The notes: generated from the letters alone by a model not told the origin. 64,000 bases of DNA from Macrotis lagotis (GCF_037893015.1 NC_133662.1:201697050-201761049); one strand, 5' to 3'. Counted from the first letter of the stretch, positions 1-13,169 are shown. Numbers and translations: made by a program.

Positions 1-864
1 TAAGCTTTTTTTCAGTTAAATTAAATGATTTTTTTACTTCAATTCTATCTCCTGCTCAATCGAGTTCACAATGATTAGTTTTCAAGGGCAGCTCAGTTGA
101 GACTTTAGAATAAAACATTCCTATTTTACACACTTTCTTTTACCTAAGTCTTTCAACTTGTGTTTTTTTTATGAAAACAATATATATTGTTAATGTTTTC
201 AAACAGGAGACAAACTACTGCCAGAACTTAGAGTCTTGCAAAACTTGTAATATACTATCAAAAGCAAGTCGCTTATAGCAATTTTTTAGCTCTAAAAAAA
301 AAAAAAGCTGGGTCAAGGTTTTCCCAGCAGAGAATCATTCCTGACAATTCCTCCACAAAACATCCTGATTAGGATCTTTATGTCTGTCCTTGGGAGCAGA
401 GGAGGAAATAATATATTGTACAACTTGCATGGAGAAATTATCCTTCCTTGAAACAGAAATTAATGTCACCCAATGGCAATTCTGGTCAAGAAAAACAATA
501 GAAGCTACTTGATGATGTAATTTCAATATTGCAATAATCTATTGCATACTTTAAAAAACAAGTCAACGAACAAAAACCCTGTGCTACGGACACTTTACAC
601 CTCCCAACAGTGCTCATCACAGAAGTTCCCAGATCTGGATAACTTTAAATTACTTATTCATCATATATCAAAAAGGGACATATTTAAAACAAGGGTTCTT
701 AACTTGGGATATCTGAACTTTTTTAATGTTTAAATAATTGTATCTAAAGATAATTTATTTTTTTGAAATCCTATTATATAATCCTAGTGCTATCTCCATG
801 GAAATTTCTTCAACTATTTCGTATTTTATTTTCTCTAAACATGTTAGTTCTTCCAATAGAATGT

Positions 865-960
865 AAATTCCTTGAGGGCAGGAATTTATTTCTATTTTTG
901 TATCTTAATCCAACTCAGTAACTGTTACTTAAATTGGGCTTAACAAATATCAGTTTAATT
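865..960 (+). repeat. L2-like LINE 3' end fragment
   Basis: The segment has the typical L2-family 3' tail layout: a stretch like 'gaatgtaaattccttgaggg', then 'cagg', and a trailing part resembling 'cttaacaaatatcag'. It is short and degraded, so the assignment rests on pattern memory only. Confidence 0.4.
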
Positions 961-2009
961 GAATAAAATTTCATAATACAGTTTCTCACAAAGTTTAGAT
1001 TTCCCAGTTGTACTATGCTCAATAAAGCCCTTGCTACACATAGCTTTTCTATAATTAGTCTTTGGATCTGCAGACTACTGATTTTTGGCTAGCACTATAT
1101 TATTGAATGAAAACATTGGTGGATCCATGATCTCTTCAGGGTAGGCTTTCTTTTCATCTGTGTTGCTCATACCCTCTTCATACATAATTCTGTGTGATTA
1201 TTGTTCTTTTCTTTCCACAAAGATGCTACTCATGGTGTTAGAGACAGCCTCATGGCAATTTTAATATCCTATTTAATATCCAGGTCAACCCTATTCTTTT
1301 CTCCATACTATTCAAGACTAGACTATCTCCCTTTCTTGTCCTTGATATCTTTTAGTCTCCAAGGCTTCTCAGCTATAAATCATTATTGGTAAATGTTTGC
1401 AGCCCATTTATAAGAACTATACACATCTCCATTGGATTCTGAGATGGTGCTGTTCCATGATTCACAGCTATATAGCATCATTGGGAGACTCTTGCTAGAC
1501 AAAAAATGGACTGGGGTTACTAAAAACTTGTTCCACCTTCCAAAATTGATTTTAGCCTGATAATCTACTCCTATATAATCCAAATTATTGTCTATCTGAA
1601 GTGTCAATGAAATGTATATATGTGCATGTATGTATTTATATGTACAGATACACACATATACAGATGAAATGACTCTAGGGTATGCATATCATAATTTGGG
1701 TACTGCATATAATTTCCCTATCTGTATAGTAGAAATGACTATATCTTATATCCATTTTTCTATTCTTGTGTTTTTCTAAATAGGGTCTGATTTCATTGAT
1801 TTGGAGAATTTCCACATTAAAAAATACTCTATTAATATAGGTTGGAACCATCTGAACAACTCAGTTTTAGGGAGTTGTCTAGAGTATTATGAGATTAAAT
1901 GATTTGTCCAAACGTAGTTAATATGAGTCAGAGTAAGAACATGAACCCAGCTCTCCCAGTCTCTAAGGACAGTTCTCTATCCATTCTACCTCTAGAACTG
2001 ATATTGCCC

Positions 2010-2215
2010 TTAAAGATCTGCAAAACTCTTCACATAAGTATCTCATTTGACCTTTACAACAACCCTGTGAGTTTGGCATTATCATTATCCCCCTTTTAGA
2101 GATGAAGAAATTGAGCCTCATAGAAATTAAGGGATTTGCTCAGGGTCACACAGTTAGTAAATATATGGGGCAGAATTCAAGCTCTTCTTGCAGCTTTTAA
2201 GTCAAAGATTTTTAA
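2010..2215 (-). repeat. MIR/MAR1-like CORE-SINE, antisense
   Basis: In plus orientation it reads 'tctcatttgacctttacaac', then a degraded form of the 'cagatgaggaaactgaggc' block, then 'cagggtcacacagttagtaa'. That is the reverse complement of the MIR/MAR1 tRNA-like head and CORE layout. It is old and diverged. Confidence 0.6.
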
Positions 2216-2299
2216 CTTTTTTATGGATCATCTCCAGTCCTTTGGCAGTCTGCAGAAGTGTACATGCAAATAATGTTTGTAAATGTATAAAACATAATA

Positions 2300-3340
2300 C
2301 TGGCACTAGCAAATGGAGAGGATCAAAATAAATTTTCTGTAGGGATTAAGAGGAAAAGTGAATTCTAGGCATGAAAGATAGCCAGTGTAAAAGCATAGAG
2401 ATGGGAGATTGAATATTGTGTACATATTCATGCAAGCCAGTAGGGCTGGAATATGCATGAAAGTAATGAATGCATGAATATGAATAATGTATAAAAATTC
2501 TGGCAAGATTTGGTGGAGCCAGATTATGAAAGATTTTCGAAGGCAAAAAGAGGAGACTTTATTCTAGAGAGAAGAGAGAACCATTGGAATTTCTTAAGAG
2601 AACAATGTGGCCAGATCTGTGCTAGAAGAATATTGATTTGGTAGCTGTGAGGAGGATAGATTGGAGAGCAGAGAGATAAAAGAACATTCAGGAAACAATT
2701 ACTAGAGTCCAGACAAGATGTGATAATGATTTAAAATAGGATGATGATTGTGTAAGTGGAGGAAAACAGATAGATGCAAGATATACAGTAGAGGAAGAAT
2801 CTATAGGACTGGCGACTAATTGGATATAAGGGCATAAGAGAATAAAGGCTGATGAAGTCTCATGGTGTAAACCCAGGTGACTATAAAGCTGGCAGTGCTC
2901 TTATTATAAATAGGAAAATTAGAAAGAGAAAAGGGTACTGGGAGAAAGAGGATGAGCTCTGTCTTGGACAAATCAAGTTTGAGATGGCTAGCAGACATGC
3001 AGTTGGAGATGTTCATTGGCAACATGTAAATAGAGAACAGGGTCTAGGAAAGACCCCCTAGATAATATCTAATCATAAGATATGAGGCAATAATGCTAAA
3101 CCAGCAAAAGAGACAGTGAACAGAAGTATCACATATCTGGAGAAGAAAGATTATCCAGGAGGAAGGGGTGGTTAATGGTATCATATGCTGCAGAGAAGTT
3201 TTTAAAAAAAGGAGCAAAAATTGATTTGATAAATGAGAGATTGTGGGTGACCTTGAAGAAAGCATTTTCAGCTGAATTACTGTACATCCATTAGGCACAG
3301 GGACAATACAGTGTACAGAGTGGATCCATGACTACTCTGT
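2300..3340 (-). repeat. L2/CR1-clade LINE fragment, antisense
   Basis: About 1 kb of purine-rich sequence whose order (a 'catagagatgggagattgaa' block, 'ggccagatctgtgctagaag', then 'ttggacaaatcaagtttgag') matches the reverse complement of the L2-type reverse-transcriptase C-terminal region. Related fragments recur at 12770, 28250, 36640, 38345 and 41000 in the same orientation. No intact frame survives. Confidence 0.6.
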
Positions 3341-4690
3341 ATGACCTGAGAGTTGTCTAGGTTTTGCAATATATCATGATAGGTAATCTTTTAATCTTTG
3401 GGGAAAGAAAAATAATGTCACTTCTTTTATGGATTTGAGCTTTGATTTGAAGGCTTGAAAACGAATATACCTGATATGTCCTGCCTCTTATTTGGATGAG
3501 GAATGAGTTTGGGAAAGGACCAAAATATGGCACCTCATGTAGCAGGTTCCTTGCTCCCCATCCACCAATCTCTATCTTGTGACTTTTCGCTTAAAGTCTA
3601 TCTCCTCATTTATCCCTCCCTTATCAGCACTTTGTCCCACCTACAGGTCATTTAAATATCCTAAACATAATGATGAAAAACATAGTAAAATAAGTAGCCT
3701 TTGGGGGAAAAGCACTTTCTCCTTAAAACAGGAGAATGTGTATATTTGTTGGACCCATCATAGTGGGGATTCCCTTCCAGATATAAATTTGATTAGAACA
3801 TGAGTTCATAATCTGTTTAACTGACTTTAAACAAATGTGAAATTTTGAATGATATATATGTATGTACATATAAATATATATAAAACACAACTTTTCCTTT
3901 GTAATCTTCTGTATTTTATTGTTTTTTGCTTTAGTAACATTATTTTAGAAAGAATTCCTAGAATTCCAAAGAGGTCCATGATACAAAGAAGTTTATTAAC
4001 CCAGGAAAGATGGCTACTGGTATCTTTTCCAACTTCCAATTTTGTGTTTTTATGAAAAACAATAACCAAGACAACTCTTCATGATTTTTTAAAATTTATA
4101 TTGTTGCTGTCTTAGAATATATTATCCCAGGGGAGGCAAGCTTTTGAGTTTATTTTTGTATATTGATTACCCAGCATTTTGTTCATTCTAAAGCTTAATA
4201 AGTATTACTTGATAATTATGATGATTCATGATATTCAGATAACCTCTGGAAGCCAAGATTATCCTGCTTCAGTAAAGCAATAAGAATATTAACCATAAAT
4301 CTAAAACTGTTCTTTATATTCTCTTCTTTAATAATTCACTATTCCTTAATATGTGGTTTGGTTTGATTTTGCAGGTATGATAAAAAGAAAATCATTAATT
4401 GGCAATGTCATTGAAATATCTAAGTGATGAAAAAATATGTCAGGGTTTTTGATGTTAATGTGTGGAGGCCTGGCATTAGAGATAATTTAGTACTCCCTAA
4501 AATGTGGACAGGAGGAGGAAAGACTATAGGATGTTCTGTAAGAAATATTATGTACTTTCCTCCTTTGCAAATCCTCTCAACTTACAGGTCTTTTAATAAG
4601 ACACATACCACTTTGTATCTCCACAGAATTAATATTCAGTCTAACTACATTACCAATGCAAACTCTGTAAGAAGACTAATATATGCCACC

Positions 4691-4733
<43 letters not shown>

Positions 4734-4980
4734 TGATGATGATGATGATGATGGCATTTTATATGATGCTTTAAGATTTAGAAAGCACTTAGCAAAATTA
4801 TCTCATTTGATCCTCACAACTACCCTAGGAAGTTAGTGATATTATCATTCCCATTTTACAGATGAGGAAACTGAGGCAGATAGAAGTTAAGTGACTGGTC
4901 CAGGGTGACATAGGATTTGAACTCATTCCTTCTGACTCCAGATTTAGCACTTTATCCTTAAAGCTACCTAACTTCCTAAT
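4691..4980 (-). repeat. MIR/MAR1-like SINE with (AAT)n/(GAT)n tail
   Basis: A (AAT)n run at 4691-4731 passes into (GAT)n to about 4754. It is followed by 'ttatctcatttgatcctcac' and 'cagatgaggaaactgaggca', the reverse-orientation MIR/MAR1 core. The trinucleotide run lies where the A/T-rich 3' tail of the SINE should be, so the microsatellite probably grew from that tail. The frame that reads through it (4424-4774) is an artefact. Confidence 0.65.
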
Positions 4981-5899
4981 CTTTTACATATAGCTGGGAA
5001 GGAGAGAAATGAGTTGGAATAGATTAGTAAGTAACCCAGAACACATTGTATTCAACTATTAACAGATGATATTGAAAAGGGAAAGGGAACTCAATGTCAT
5101 ATAAAGAAAAGCAATCATTTTAATGTTGATGTTCACATTACTGCAGATGGTGACAGAATGATTGCTATTCTGCTGTTTCACCAAAGTGCTTGTATCATAT
5201 TGCCCAGATACAGTTGGTTCCTCTGTCTTCTTCAATGGATGAATGAATGCACAGAAATACATTAATAACACCTTCAAGGTTTGCAAAGCATTGTCCTCAA
5301 AATGACCCTTTCAGGTAGGTAGTCCAAAAATGACACTTTCATAAAGACTGATTCTTAGGTGTCCAGAAAAAAGCCCCCAAACTAGCACAAAGCATACTTA
5401 CTTCAATATAGAATACAGAAATTTGGTTTTAGAACTTCTTGCTATGAGGCTGAAATGTGAGCTCTGCAAAGGGAGAATTAATGGAGAGCAGAAAGCTGGT
5501 GTAATTCGAGAATATGTTCTCATAACAGAATTTCAGAGCATTAGCTATTTCCCTCCCACCCTAGCATTGTGTCATTTGGTAGACTGGTTAAGTATGCCAT
5601 TATATATGCTGCTTATCCAAGTCATAGATTTAAAAGTTCAGTAAAAGAGATAGAGCCCCTCTATTGCAACTTTCCTCCCAAACAAAACCATCATAATTCT
5701 TCTTTGGATCTGGTCAGTTCTGAAGCCAAATCATTTCACTATATCTAGCCACATTTCTCTATGTTTTTCATTAGAGCATCATGAAAACTATGGCTTTATT
5801 GCAATCTGATTTTACCATGTCTGTGGTATTCTCCAAGCTGTCAGTTTCATAACTTTGTGGGAAAACCCCGCAGTAGCAAAAAACAAATGCAATTTTAAT

Positions 5900-6130
5900 T
5901 CCAAGAACACTGGAACTGCAGTCAGGATAACTGGATTTGAGTTCTGATTCTGCCATTTCGGAGCTGCAGTGGGCAAGTTATTTAACTTTGCTGTGTTCTG
6001 GTTTTCTCATCTGAGAAATGACGGGCCAAAATAACAAAGTGTACTGCCTACATCCCAGGTTTGTTGTGAGCAAAATGATCCGTGAATGCTGAATCTCTTA
6101 AGTTGTGATAAGTATTCCTTCCTTTGCAAT
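5900..6130 (+). repeat. MIR-like SINE
   Basis: It contains 'gcagtcaggataactggatt', a splitter-like 'gggcaagttatttaactttg', and 'ttctcatctgagaaatga', in the order of a sense MIR. It is diverged. Confidence 0.55.
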
Positions 6131-6368
6131 GGCAATTGAGGATGCTCTGGAATAAGGGATTTTTTTTTTTGTTCAGAATGTAACAAATCCTAACAAACCA
6201 AGATGCCATGAGACTAGAATAAACATAAAACCAACTTTAATGCAAACCAAGGCTCAACTTGAGACCAGAAAGAATCTGAAGGGTTTCTCTAGTTCATTGT
6301 CTCATTAGAGAATAGGTTCCCTACCAGACAGATTTCAAGGGGAACATGAACTTGGATGAGAACAATTT

Positions 6369-6375
<7 letters not shown>

Positions 6376-6399
<24 letters not shown>
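6376..6399. repeat. (TA)n microsatellite
   Basis: About 12 perfect TA units inside a longer AT-rich tract, directly before an antisense SINE. Confidence 0.9.
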
Positions 6400-6419
6400 G
6401 CATACACATAGATACACAC

Positions 6420-6640
6420 ATTTTGTTGTTGTTTAGTCATATCCAACTCTTTCTGACCTTATTTGAAGTTTTTTGGCAAAGATACTAGAGTGAACTGCCA
6501 TTTCCTTTTACAGATGAAGAAACCAAGGTAAACAGAGTTAAGTGACTTGCTTGGGATCACACAATTAGTATCTGAGGTCAGATTTGAACACAGGCTGGAC
6601 ACTCTACCTATTGTGCTACTTTGCTGTCCTATTTAGTGAA
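6420..6640 (-). repeat. MAR1-type SINE with RTE-like tail, antisense
   Basis: It begins 'ttgttgttgtttagtcatat', runs through 'ttggcaaagatactagagtg', then the 'gatgaagaaaccaaggtaaa' core, and ends at a degraded tRNA-like head. The same layout recurs at 11125 (sense), 22876, 36288 and 43190 (sense). The RTE-tail assignment is from memory. Confidence 0.6.
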
Positions 6641-6991
6641 TCATTAAATACTTGGTGAGTAGTCCTCTAGCTACCAAGACCCTGGCCATAGAGGTCAAGA
6701 CTTCATCTAGTTTCTTTACTTCCTCGTAATTCTATATCAAAGTATAATTTGGCCTAAACTTTTCTGGTAGGCTCTACAACTCTCTTTAACAATCTGACTC
6801 ATAGTAGGAATCTGAATTATTTAAAACCAGGCCCCTTTTTGGAAAAACCCCAATCTGTGATTTTACTGGTAGAAGGAATTACTGGGAACGAAATAGGTAA
6901 TGGAGAGAAGCATCTGCCTGGAATAGACAGAGATTTACATAGCCACATAGCCAGTTGGTACAAGAAGCAGGATTCACAGTATTCCTGACTT

Positions 6992-7164
6992 AGGGGGTAG
7001 CTAAGTGGCACAGTGGATAGAGCACCAGCCCTGGAGTATGGAGGACCTGAGTTCAAGTCCAACCTCAGACACTTAATACTTACTTAGTTGTGTGACCTTG
7101 GGCAAGTCACTTAACCCCACTGCCTTGCAATAACAACAACCAATCCAAGCAATAATTTTTTTAA
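6992..7164 (+). mobile_element. tRNA-derived SINE (WSINE1/SINE1-like)
   Basis: A sense copy from the 'gctaagtggcacagtggata' head to 'accccactgccttgcaataa' with an A-rich tail. The element is bounded by a 14-bp target-site duplication, agtattcctgactt, at 6978-6991 and 7165-7178, which shows it arrived by retrotransposition. Confidence 0.85.
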
Positions 7165-7599
7165 AGTATTCCTGACTTCAAGATTGACTCTTTAGTCACC
7201 AGGACATGCTGGCTCTCATATTTTCTGTAGATATTGTTAATAATAAATAAATAACAAAGCAAGAGAGGAAGAGATGGAGAAACAGCAGAACTAAAGTAAG
7301 CAAAAAAAGAAAACCCAGGATGATAAGACCTTTGAGCTATTTGTCCAAGACACAGATGACTTCAGGAGCTTAGCTACCTATGATTATCACTCACTGATGT
7401 GGCTCAGTTGTTAAGATGGATGAAATGATTGGTCCCCTTGGATACAGAGTACTTAGGAATTATATAAATATTGCCTTTGTGACAGTGATACTGACTGCTT
7501 GGGAACTTCTACAACTTCTTTCAATCTATGCTGGCTCCAAGGGTTTGGCACTGTTCTTTCACCTCTGCTTCTGAGAAGAGAATAATTAACAGCTAAAAA

Positions 7600-7790
7600 T
7601 GCAGGGTGGCTGAGTAATACAGAATGGTGCAGTGAGAACAGATTTTGTGTCAGAGGACTAGGGCTGGAATCCCATAGCCATTACTTAAAACCTATGAATC
7701 CTTGGGCAAGTCATACAGCTCATATAGGTGATCTAATCTCAAAAGTGAGAGCATTGACTTAGATGACCTCTAAGGTATCTTCCAATTAAA
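7600..7790 (+). repeat. MIR/MAR1-like SINE
   Basis: Sense-oriented, with 'cagaggactagggctggaat', 'ccttgggcaagtcatacagc' and a 'gatgacctctaaggtatctt' 3' part. Old copy. Confidence 0.5.
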
Positions 7791-7849
7791 TATGGAAGTC
7801 TTCATTGTTTTCTTCAGTCCAATTTTTGCTTATGGAATTGCCTAAAACT

Positions 7850-10350
7850 TGACAAAGTGACCTTCCCCAGGTGTCCCTGGCCCCAAGGCCAGGAAAAGAG
7901 TCCAACATTAACATGATGTTCCAAATCAAGAAATAGGGTGAGAAAATGAATAAATGACAATAAAAAAGAACCTGACAATAATATACTATGGTGATGGAGA
8001 AGACCACAACACAAACTCAGAAGAAGACAATGAAATCAAAACAACTATAAGGAAAGTCTCAAAGAAAGATGTGATTTAGACATAAACCCAACAATCATTT
8101 CTGGAAACTAATAAAGGATTTTCAAAATCAAATACAAATGGTAGAAGATTAGAAAAAGAAATGAAATAAAGGAAAAATTCTGAAAAGAAAATGAACAGTT
8201 TGGTAAAAGAAGCACAAAAAAATTTGACAAAAATAAATCCTCAAAAAAAAAAACAGAAATGGCCAAAGCTCACTGAGGAAAATAATTTATTAAAATAGGG
8301 CAAATTGAAGCAAATGACTCTTTGAGATATCAAGAAACAATAAAACAAAGTCAAAAGAAGAAAAAAGAAGAAAATTAAAAAATTTCACTGAAAAAAACAA
8401 CTGACCTGAAAAATGGAGGAGAGATAATTTAAGAATAAGTGGATCACCTGAAAGCCAAGATCAAAGAAAGAGCCCAGACTTAATATTTCAAGAACTGCAA
8501 ACAAGAGAATACAAAATAAAAACAGAAACAGAAAATAAAATGGAAACTGAAAGAATCCACCAATCACCACATGAGATTCCATAAGGAAAACTCCCAAAAC
8601 TATTATAACCAAATTCCATAATTCCTATGTCAAAGAGGAAATACTTAAAGCACTCAGAAAGAAACCATTAAAATATCATAGAGTCACAGTTAAGAGCATA
8701 TAAGATTTAATGGAAAGCTTGGAATATGAGATTCTGGAAGGCAAAAGAACTGAGATTGTAACCAAGAATAACTTGCCAGAGTTAAATATAAAATTTGACT
8801 TCGAAATACAAGAATCAAGATGGTAAACATGAAAGAGAAATCATAAGGGATTCAACTAGGCTGTACTGATTATCTTTCTAGATGGGAAGATGAAATATGT
8901 CTCTCAAAAGAACTTTACCATTATTAAGGAAGAAGGATTCTACGCATAAAGAAAATGTGGGAATGAGTCCATTATGTTGGGATAACATTAAAAAAATGAA
9001 TAGGTGAGAACTACCCTGGGAGGAGGAAGGGAGAAAAAAATGTGGAATATTATTTCACAAAAAAACAGACAAACAAAGAAGAGATTTTACACTGGGGGAA
9101 GGGAGAGTATGAGGGAAGGGACAGTATTTGACCACCTACATCTAAACTGATTCACATACTAACTCAATTGGTAAGAGAAATCTTTATTAACCAACAGGGA
9201 AAAAAAAGGAAAAGGTGATATGATGGTACATTTAGAGAATCCTAGAGAATTAACTAAAAAATTAGTTAAAACAATAAATAACTTGAGCAAAGCTACAGGA
9301 TATAATATAAACTATATAAATCATCAGTAATTTTAGAAACTACTAACAAAACTAGCAGGATGAGATAGAAAGAAAAAAATTCAATTAAAATGATAATATA
9401 AAATACTTGGGAATCTACCTGTCAAGACAATCCAGGAATTGTATGACTACAAAAAGTATTTTTAATAATTTTTATAAAGAAATCCAAACAATTGGAGAAA
9501 TATTAATTTTTTGGGGGTAGACCAAACAATATAAACAAAAATGACAATTCTACCTAAGTTAATTTACTTATTCAGTGCCATACCAATCAAACTTCCAAAG
9601 AATTATTTTATAGAATTAGAAAAAATAATAAAATTCATCTGGAAGACAAAAGGTCAAGAATATCAAGGGAATCAATGAAAAAAATGTGAAGGAAGGTGAT
9701 CTAGCAGTTCCAGATTGTAAACTATATTTCAAGGCAGTAATCATCAAAACAATCTGGTACTGACTAAGAAATAGAGTGGTATATCAGCAGAATAGATTAG
9801 GTACACAACACATAATAGTAATGATTATAGTAATTTAGGTTTGTTAAACCCAAAGATACAAGTTTTGGGGATATGAACTCACCATTTGACAAAAATTACA
9901 AGAGAAATGGAAAGGCATTTGGCAGGAATTAGGCATAGATCAAAATCTCATATGGTATACCACAATAATATCAAAATGGGGAAATGATTTAGATCATCTG
10001 AGAACGATTTAGCTACTCTGACCAAGACAATGACCAAAGACAATTCTAAAAGAACCTTGATGAAAAATGCTATCAATCTCCAGTGACAATTGATGAATTC
10101 TGAATTTTCTGGTTTTTTGCTCTTTTTATTGTTTCATTTTTCTTGGGGTGGGGGAACAAAATAGCTAATATGGAAACATGTTTTGCATGATTTCATATGT
10201 ATAAGATATCAAATTGCTTGAATTCTCAAGAAATAGGGAGGGATGGGTAGAAGAAAGGGAATTTAGAACTCAGAATTTTAAAAAATATTGTTAAAATGTT
10301 TTTATATGTAATCAGGAAATAATAAAATAAAAATAATTTAAAATAATCCA
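7850..10350 (+). mobile_element. L1 retrotransposon fossil with internal deletion
   Basis: The 5' part (about 7850-9190) resembles the marsupial L1 ORF1 region and ORF1-ORF2 spacer, for example 'actatggtgatggagaagac' and an A-rich ORF1-like stretch. At about 9200-9220 it jumps to the C-terminal part of ORF2 ('tatgatggtacatttagaga', 'tacttgggaatctacctgtc'). That downstream half aligns in order with the L1 at 61410-62100. The endonuclease and most of the reverse-transcriptase domain are missing. A 3' UTR with 'gaaacatgttttgcatgatt' ends in an A-rich tail near 10340. No frame longer than 100 codons remains. Confidence 0.75.
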
Positions 10351-10429
10351 CAATAAAATAGAGATAATAATACTTGGCTATTTCACTGTGGTTATGAAAA
10401 TCAGCTCTGACCCCATCTGAATCAATTAA

Positions 10430-11060
10430 TAATCTTTTTATTCTATATCTACTATATGTTTTAAGTTAGTGACATAAAGACAAAGTCCTTGGGGAGTTTA
10501 TAATTGAGCCCAGAGGAGACTATATATATATATACAAAATAAAAATTAGACTATTTTGGAAGGAAGGCACTAGCAGATGGGGAATCAGGAAAAGCTTCAG
10601 GAAGGAGATAGGGCCTTACCTGAGTATACAGGGAATTCTGAGACAGAGATGAGGAGGGAACACATTCCAGAAATGGAGGACAGTCAATGCAAAGGCTCAA
10701 AAACAGGAGAGGGAATGCTGCTCATGAGAAAAATGAAGAAGGCAAATTTGCTTGGCCTGTTGGATATGGAAAAGTGTAACAAAGTTGGAAAGGTACGTTG
10801 GCGGCAGCTTGTGAGGGTTTTTTTTTTTTTGCAAGGCAATGGGGTTAAGTGACTTACTGAAGGTCACACAGCTAAGTAATTATTAAGTGTCTGAGGCTGG
10901 ATTTAAACTCAGGACCTCTTGACTCCAGGACTGGTGCTGTATACACCGCACCACCCAGCTACCCCTATGAAGGGTTTTATATGCCAAATAGATTTTATAT
11001 TGCATCCTAGGAAACAAGGAATCACTAGAGCTTATTTAGGAGGGGAATTAACTGATCCAT
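10430..11060 (-). repeat. L2-type LINE fragment, antisense, split by a SINE
   Basis: An antisense L2-like 3' region (a 'cacattccagaaatggagga' block, then 'tttatatgccaaatagattt') is interrupted by the SINE at 10817-10965 and resumes after it. The short frame 10577-10852 lies inside this repeat and is not a gene. Confidence 0.55.
10817..10965 (-). mobile_element. tRNA-derived SINE, antisense
   Basis: Starts with a T-run and 'gcaaggcaatggggttaagt', ends 'accacccagctacccc'. It interrupts an L2 fragment. Short flanking similarity (tgagggttt / tgaagggttt) may be the target-site duplication. Confidence 0.85.
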
Positions 11061-11124
11061 TTTGAGTTTCCCATATGTGAAAACAATGCTAATATTAATA
11101 CCAAAGCCAATAATAATTATATTT

Positions 11125-11345
11125 ATGTGAGTAGGTGGTGTAGTGGATAGAGTGCTGGGTGTGGAGTCAGGAAGATTCATCTTTGTGAGTTCACTTACTA
11201 GCTGTGTGACCCTGGGGAAGTCATTTAACAACATTTTGACTCAGTTTCCTCTTCTGTAAAATGACCTGGAGAAGGAAATGACAAACCTCTCTAGGATCAC
11301 TGCCAAGGAAAAAACCCAAAATAGGGTTAAAAATGGTGGATTTGA
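11125..11345 (+). repeat. MAR1-type SINE with RTE-like tail, sense
   Basis: The tRNA-like head 'gtggtgtagtggatagagtg' is followed by 'ctagctgtgtgaccctgggg', 'ctgtaaaatgacctggagaa' and 'aaaatgactgaataacagaa'. It is the sense counterpart of the element at 6420. Confidence 0.65.
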
Positions 11346-11927
11346 CTAAAATGACTGAATAACAGAAATATGATAGGCAAATTGCTCAACTTCCTAATTA
11401 GTTTCTTTATCAGTAAAATGGGTATAATAATAACTATATTAAATAGTTCAAATCATTCTAGTGAGGTGTAGATATATAGGTAGAAGGATAAAGTGACAGA
11501 GAGACAGGTAGACAGACAAGGTAGTAGACAGTTAAATAGGAAAATAGAGAGAGAAGCAGTGCTTTGACTTTCTGGTACATATCCTACCTGAACCTATCTC
11601 TGATTCCCTCTTTCCAATGGGGCAAAGTATCACCAATACCATTAGCACCACCTCATTCACCACTTCCCCCATTCACCACCTCGTATACCACCTTCCCTTA
11701 GATTCCAATGAAGACAATTCTGGATCCTGAGTTCAAGATTTCCAGGAAAAGGAGTAACAATCACACAATCTATCCTTCACACAGCTGTCAAAGTGATTTT
11801 CCTAAAGATTATCTCTGATAATGTCATTCCCCTACTCAATAAATTCTAATGATTCTCTACTGATTCTAGGATATTATTTCCATCTTATTTAACTCATCTC
11901 TTTTTATAAGTTTTATAAAGTTCACAA

Positions 11928-12235
11928 GCTAGATGGCACAATGGGTGGTGTGCCAGCCCTGAAGTTAGGAAGATCTGAGTTCAAATCTGCCCTCAGACAC
12001 TTGGGTCTGTGTGATCAGGGCAATCACTTAACTCTGATGGTCTCACATCCAGGGCCATCTCCAATCATCCTGATTCATATCTGACCACTGGACCTAGATG
12101 GCTTTGGAAGAGAAAGTGAGGCTGGTGACTTAGTACAGTTCCCCCTCACTTAAATCCAATCCAGGTGCTCATCATGGAATCACCTCCCTATGTCATGGTC
12201 TTCTTTGAAAATGAAGGACATTAAAAAAAAGAAAA
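11928..12235 (+). repeat. Long tRNA-derived SINE (WALLSI-like)
   Basis: The head 'gctagatggcacaatgggtg' leads into 'tccaatcatcctgattcata', 'gaaagtgaggctggtgactt' and a 3' end 'tcatggtcttctttgaaaat' with an A-rich tail. The same module order recurs at 19312, 19585, 21860 and 27735. The family name is a guess from memory. Confidence 0.65.
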
Positions 12236-12369
12236 TGAAGTATGTTGTTATTAAAATTCACAACAATTAGTATAGTAGTCCATTATAAAAATTTACAAAT
12301 AAAATAATTATATTGAGGGACAAAGAAAATGTGATAATATAAAAAAAAGTTTAGTGACCATTGCTCTAG

Positions 12370-12560
12370 GGCATGGAAAAAAGACCCTGGCTTCATGGAA
12401 TGACCACTGGATTTAGAGTCAAAGGACCTCAGCATGAACTCCAATTTTGTTATTGCTGCCTATCTTGACTTCTCTGATCTTCAGTTTCATCTTTGCAAAA
12501 AAGAGGGATGAAGTAGATAACCTCTGAGTCTCTTCCAGCTTCTCTATGATCCAATGAATG
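12370..12560 (+). repeat. MIR/MAR1-like SINE
   Basis: Diverged sense copy with 'ctggatttagagtcaaagga' and 'gatcttcagtttcatctttg', ending 'cttccagcttctctatgatc'. Confidence 0.5.
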
Positions 12561-12769
12561 CTTAGATCAGATAAATACTAGCTGTATTCCTTCATAATAA
12601 TAGCTCTAGGGTACTCTAGGGAAAGTACTTTTACTTCATTGGAGTTAATTTCATGGGGTCTCTGCTTTACTCCTCTAAGACCATCTTGTAATGGTATCTT
12701 TCCCATATCTCAACTTACTCCCTACCCTTTAATGATTTGAGGACATATTTGGTGCTAGTTGACCTGGGC

Positions 12770-13150
12770 ACCTAAATTGATAACTACAGTCCTTAGATGG
12801 ATTGTATGGTAAATGAAGGAGAAAAGTATGAAACCAAGCTGGAATGGAAGGTTTGGGACAGAGTATGGAAGGCCTTTAAATGCCAGGCTGAGAGTAGAGT
12901 AGACTTTTTATATAGAAAACAGGAGAGCAGGCAGTGGGGATGAAGATACCTGAGCAGGGAAATCGCATTCACTCATTTATTTAAAGAATTAAAAGAATAT
13001 TTATTAGGCAAGCCACTTTTTTGGATGTCTGTGGATACCAGATTTAGAGGTGTTCTAGAAAGATTATTCTTTTAGCAATGTGTAATATCCATTGGAAAAA
13101 GTTGGGGTGGGTAGAGGAGGCGGAAGGACTAATTAAAAGATTATTATTCA
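12770..13150 (-). repeat. L2-type LINE fragment, antisense
   Basis: Contains 'gtatggaaggcctttaaatg' and 'gtgttctagaaagattattc', in the order of the antisense L2 fragments elsewhere in the window. Confidence 0.45.
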
Positions 13151-13169
13151 AAAGAGAGGTAATGAGAGC

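Noticed and set aside
4424..4774. 116-codon plus-strand frame ending in poly-Ile and poly-Met
   Set aside because: Its tail is a (AAT)n/(GAT)n microsatellite and its 5' part has no conserved pattern.
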